A DNA stretch of 64,000 bases from Agrostemma githago (Eukaryota; Streptophyta; Magnoliopsida; Caryophyllales; Caryophyllaceae), in assembly GCA_958450325.1 (NCBI GenBank), contig OY288243.1:66634606-66698605 (forward strand), written 5' to 3'. Below the pieces are notes generated by a model. That model was given only the letters and a program-made list of their open reading frames with translations. It did no database searches and was not told the origin of the DNA. Below, piece after piece: positions 60,501-64,000 of the stretch. The translations under genes were made by a program, and so were the position numbers. Each line of letters opens with the position of its first letter. Within the stretch, counting starts at the first letter, position 1.

Positions 60501-61094
60501 TTTAGTCTGGCATAAGCTTGTCTTATCTAAGCACTCTTTTATTTCGTGGCTTATGATGCATAATAGGTTGCAAACAAATGAAAGAATTGCTAGATGGGGC
60601 CTGAATGTAAGATTAGATTGCTGGTTGTGTGGTGTTGAGAAGGAGGATCAACAACATCTATTCTTCTCATGTAACTACGGTCAGTAGGTTAGGGGTCTGT
60701 TGTCTGGGTGGTTGGATGTCTTTATCCCTGAAGCGGATGTGGGGAAATTGGTGGAACAGTTGTTGTTTTGAGAATTCTGGGCATAAAAAACTAGTTGGAT
60801 GTGGTATAGTCGCGTTGATTTATCATATCTAGAGGGCTCGTAACATCAGTAAACATGAGCATTGGGTGCCAAGACCGGAGCAGACTATAAGGAGGATTCA
60901 GGAGGAAGTAAGAGCTAGACATTGATTTTTGATTGATCAAGGAAAAACTCGACCAATTGCTAAATATATGTAATAGAGTAGTGAATGGAGAAGGATGTAG
61001 CGGACTGACAGTAAGAGGCAGTAAATTGAATGTAAGGAAACATTTGTAATTCTTCCTATCATTAATTAATATATAGCTTACATTTTCCCTAAAA
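57520..61094 (+). mobile_element. L1-type LINE, 5' truncated, nested in a TIR element
   Basis: Contains endonuclease, RT and zf-RVT parts on + and ends in a short A tail (61091-61096). AAAGTA occurs at both borders (57514-57519 and 61095-61100), a likely target-site duplication. Removing the insert restores ATATGTAAAG followed by TATTGTCCATTTTGATG, which matches the neighbouring tandem unit ATATGTAAAGCACTGTCTG. ORF1 is missing. Confidence 0.8.
57621..60690 (+). pseudogene. LINE ORF2: endonuclease, RT (FSDD) and zf-RVT, broken
   Basis: The endonuclease starts MDNLGFWNIRGLNSLTKQKD and has an early TAG at 57752. RT motifs are FRPIACCNTLYKCITKIL, SGFIQGREIVKNILICQ, MKIDMRKAYDSIEW, KRGLRQGDTISPLLFAICME, and the catalytic LCFSDDLLLFS (YADD-type, with Phe-Ser) near 59690. 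Then come KYLGISISYKKL, the thumb region and a zf-RVT region (LSKHSFISWLMMHNRLQTNE, CWLCGVEKEDQQHLFFSC). The frame changes in the RT between 59480 and 59670, and stops (for example 58725, 59026, 60049 and 60367) make it inactive. Confidence 0.85.
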
Positions 61095-61659
61095 AAAGTA
61101 TTGTCCATTTTGATGTAGATAAGTTATTATGTGTTTTACATGTTGAAATTTATACATAGTAAAAGCAGTGTCTGTTTTGATGTAGATAAGTTACAATTTA
61201 TTATATATAACTCATACAGCAAATATACATATGTAAAGCACTGTCTGTTTTGATGTAGATAAGTTACTTTGTGTTGTACATGTTGAAAATTGTTCATAGT
61301 TAAAGCAGTGTGTGTTTTGATGTTGATAAGTTACAACGTGTTGTACATAAATATTAGTTACTATGTATTGCACATGATGAAATTATTATGTACAACCGAT
61401 AAGTAAATATATACATTACGTAGTGACTTATATACGACAAAACACGAAGTAGTACATTTATGTACAACTAATATAGAAATATGTACAATGATTTGCTTTT
61501 TTTTTTCTGGGGGAAAAATAATTTTGGGAATTCTTTTTTTTATATGTATAATTTTTGTTTTAATCTTAGCCTTTAATTTGATTTCAATCTAATGGTTGAG
61601 ATTTTGTCTCAATGGGTGCGGCGAGTTGAGGTGTCTCAAAGGATCCTAGATCCACACAC

Positions 61660-63010
61660 ACACACACATATAGATATCGAAAATTTCACCCTACTCCGAC
61701 GTCACTCGAAAGATAGTCGAATGACTTTAAAATTGTTTACTTGTAGGGTTATTTCATGACAATAATACCAACTATAAGGGGGCTTCTTAGATTAATCCAA
61801 CTATACGTAATCTCGTTTTAATATGAACTATGTCTTCATTAATCTCTCATTGATATAGGTGACCGGTTACCTGGAAAAATGGTTGAACCTCCCTGTTTAG
61901 TTTTGGCTATTGGTTAAAAAAATTTTGAATCTTCCCAAAAATTATCTTGCATTTTTTTTCCGATTAGTATTATAGAAGCCATGAAAAAAATGCTTTAATT
62001 TTCTTGTTTTTTTGGCTTTCATGAACGACGACGGAACACTCAAGGACCATAGAAAGTCACAACCGGTCACTATTACCGGTAATAGCAGGTCATAATTTTG
62101 TCCATAGCGAATTGAGATTAATGAAGGCATAGTTCATATTAAAACGAGATTACGTATAGTTGAGATTATTCTAAGAAGCCCCCGTATAGTTGGTATTATT
62201 GTCATGAAATAACCCTTAATTGTAACCGTAAATACCTTTTGTTACTTCTACAATGTATGGAGTAATTATCATGTGAATTTTGTGACATTTAATTTCAGCA
62301 CTGAATCAACCCGAAAAACGTGGATAATAACCTTCAAATTAAATGAACCCGTTTCAGGTGATATTTCGAAAAATATGTGAGAGGCTGCTTGCCATCTAAA
62401 TATGACTTGTATAGCATAAATTGACCGTCGGTTGTTAAAAAAACTCTATAATAGTTCAGTTTCGAGTGTATATATATCAACGATTCTTCCCTTATCTGAC
62501 GTTACTCGAAAGGCACGTAGTCGAATGCCTTTTATGTGTGTTTATTTTAAACATAAATGTGCCTTGCTTTTGTTTCACCGAGACATTTCTACTTTCTATG
62601 GAGTAGTTACCGTGGGAAGTTGCATTGAAGACATTTAATTTTGGGACCAAATCAGCCCGAAAAACATGAATAATAACCTTCAAATTCATCCATTTCAAGT
62701 GAATTTTTGAAAAATGGGAGATATTTTGTTGGACAACTAAATAGGACCCGTATAACATAAAATGACCGACGATTGTTAAAAAAACTATAAAATAGATCGG
62801 CTTCGAGTTTATATATCGAAGATTCCGCCCTTATCCGACATTACTCGAAAGGTACGTAGTCGAATGTCTTCTAAATGTGTTTATCTTAAACATATCGTAC
62901 CTTCTATTTCACCGAGACATTTTTACATTGTATGAAGTAGTTTTTGTAAGAATTTGGAGAGATTTAATATTTCAGGACCAAATCCGCCCGAAAAACATTT
63001 GGGCGGTGTT
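61660..63010. repeat. Tandem repeat, unit about 330-340 bp
   Basis: Diverged relatives of the repeats upstream of the PMEI-like genes: CGACGTCACTCGAAAGATAG near 61696, then ACTCGAAAGG near 62503 and 62842 (339 apart), with conserved AAATCAGCCCGAAAAACAT and CACCGAGACATTTCTAC blocks. The first unit is split by a MITE. Confidence 0.8.
61746..62215. mobile_element. MITE with TIRs of about 100 bp and 9-bp flanking repeats
   Basis: Both ends read GGGTTATTTCATGACAATAA inward and match with few differences for about 100 bp, to TTCATTAATCTC. The flanking 9-mers TTACTTGTA (61737-61745) and TTAATTGTA (62216-62224) differ at one base, fitting a Mutator-type target duplication. The short internal frames are not genes. 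Confidence 0.88.
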
Positions 63011-63176
63011 TTGTGAACTTACTTTGTGCTTTCGAGAAGTGTAGAGTCTAGTGATCCTATAGAATACTATAGAAGGGGGGGTGAATAGAGTATTTATGTA
63101 TTTTTTAAATTTTAACAATGTATTAAACTTAAACCTTATTATGTATAAAGAATGGCAGATTACTCCTAAACCGGGT
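63011..63176. other. Unassigned stretch
   Basis: Short AT-rich sequence with TCCTATAGAATACTATAGAA and a G run. Nothing recognised. Confidence 0.4.
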
Positions 63177-64000
63177 GTAACACCCCCATTTACGTAGGAG
63201 CCTTACCAGACGTTCCCAAGTAAATAAAGGCGTTACCATCTCGGTTCCCCGAGGTAGTAGCTCATTACAATACAATATGGAATGCCAAACCGACCACATG
63301 ATTTAAACATTACAACTCAATAACTATTACAACTCTGGTTATACAGCGGAAGCTACACCTTCAATAAAAACGGGAATGCCTATGCATTCACTCGTACTAC
63401 GTCTGGACTCATAAGTCGCGCTCACCCCAATCCCGTACATGTATCCCAGCATCCAAACACATCATAATATACATAACTTGCATTATAAACTGCTCCCCAA
63501 TTGATCAGAAACATCAATCGGATCATCACAGACACATAGACATACACACAAGGTCAGTTTACGATAATATTAAATAACATTAGTACAACCAACATCGCAA
63601 TCATCAGTATCAGTATCATCATCATCATCATTCCTATTATCTATCGCGACCGCAGTCACGCCCCGTCAGTCCGAGTGTGCACACCCCTCCTAGGCTCTCC
63701 TAGGAGGAAACATTAGGGAAGGTCCCGAGATCAACCGGGCCTAGCTAGTCCTTGCTAGTTTCTCTCAATCGGCACACAGCCGCAATCTCAATAGGCACAC
63801 AGCCTCAATCTCAATAGGCACACAGCCTCAATCTCAATAGGCACAAAGCCTCAATCTCAATATCATCATTATACCATTACATATCATACAATATGCATAC
63901 ATACAACGTAAACTGAGTAAGGATAACCTTACCTAGTTAGCAAGTCACCACCGCGTAGGTAGTACAAATCACCACGGAGATTCTATGAAGTCCGATCCTA
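63177..64000 (+). repeat. Possible LTR start, running off the window
   Basis: Begins TGTAACACCCCCATTTACGT, a start I associate with LTRs of plant Ty3/Gypsy elements. Higher GC than the neighbours, low-complexity TCA runs and a short tandem repeat follow. Its end, primer site and coding part are not in the window, so the class is uncertain. Confidence 0.35.
63765..63862. repeat. Four tandem copies of a 23-bp unit
   Basis: AATAGGCACACAGCCTCAATCTC-type units, the first with CGG and CCG variants, the last with CAAAG. Inside the possible LTR. Confidence 0.9.

Larger units (their letters stand above)
56726..61652. mobile_element. TIR element with captured PDLP-like fragment and nested LINE
   Basis: The left end ACGGGTTTCGGTGAGACAAC pairs with the right end, read inward, GATCTAGGATCCTTTGAGAC, the same family as 20776-21895. 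Inside, from left: a GC-rich gene fragment (56820-57384, -); a motif region with ATAAGTTACAACTTATTGTA; a LINE (57520-61094); and four GTCTGTTTTGATGTAGATAA repeats (61100-61330). Without the LINE the element is about 1.35 kb. Confidence 0.75.

Overview
The window looks like AT-rich, repeat-dense nuclear DNA of a eudicot plant. The evidence is a spliced FAR1/MULE transposase, plant Ulp1-type genes, an Athila-like gag, L1-type LINEs, DUF26/PDLP and PMEI-like genes, and no bacterial-style gene packing. Caryophyllales is a guess from general impression only. No rRNA, tRNA or CRISPR array was seen.

Layout. (1) 1-12925 is most of a large element, cut by the left window edge. It has a broken FAR1-type transposase on + (166-4464) converging on a long Ulp1-family gene on - (10777-5178). 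I could splice that gene into 11 exons with all phases compatible (about 1228 codons) and two tandem protease modules, the second with its catalytic Cys replaced by Ser. (2) 12974-31190 is a chain of terminal-inverted-repeat (TIR) elements. Nearly all are embedded in TA or other simple repeats and share the terminal pattern GAGnnnGGnTC. Two are deletion derivatives that keep scraps of the same transposase and one or both ends of the gene set; another keeps an internally deleted Ulp1 gene. A truncated Athila-like retroelement (13309-16855) is interleaved. (3) 31200-35797 is a decayed LINE that has lost the part of RT holding its active site. (4) 35798-49030 is a young segmental duplication: a unit of about 4.27 kb (a 1.69 kb element plus a PMEI-like gene) in direct tandem, then an inverted third copy, with a rearranged fold-back fragment between them. 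This gives three nearly identical intact PMEI-like genes (37790-38320 -, 42058-42588 -, 47821-48351 +), the fold-back remnant and an older broken copy at about 50200-50545. (5) 50546-61652 is another chain of TIR elements. The last one holds a GC-rich captured fragment of a plasmodesmata-located-protein-like gene and a nested LINE. (6) 61660-64000 has tandem repeats of about 330 bp, also found upstream of the PMEI genes, split by a Mutator-like MITE, then an LTR-like sequence running off the window.

Main biological theme. The TIR elements differ in internal sequence, yet each family carries its own array of a short motif (for example GGAGTAACT, TTAAAGTAACAG, AAAGTTACAC, TGAAGTTTC, a TTACTGTGACA palindrome, TTTAGCGTACC). 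In the largest element these arrays sit inside introns of both genes. This resembles the motif arrays bound by element-encoded anti-silencing proteins in Arabidopsis VANDAL MULEs. It is the best candidate here for an undescribed system, although no binding protein can be proved from sequence alone. The only genes in the window that look translatable are the Ulp1-family gene and the three PMEI-like genes.
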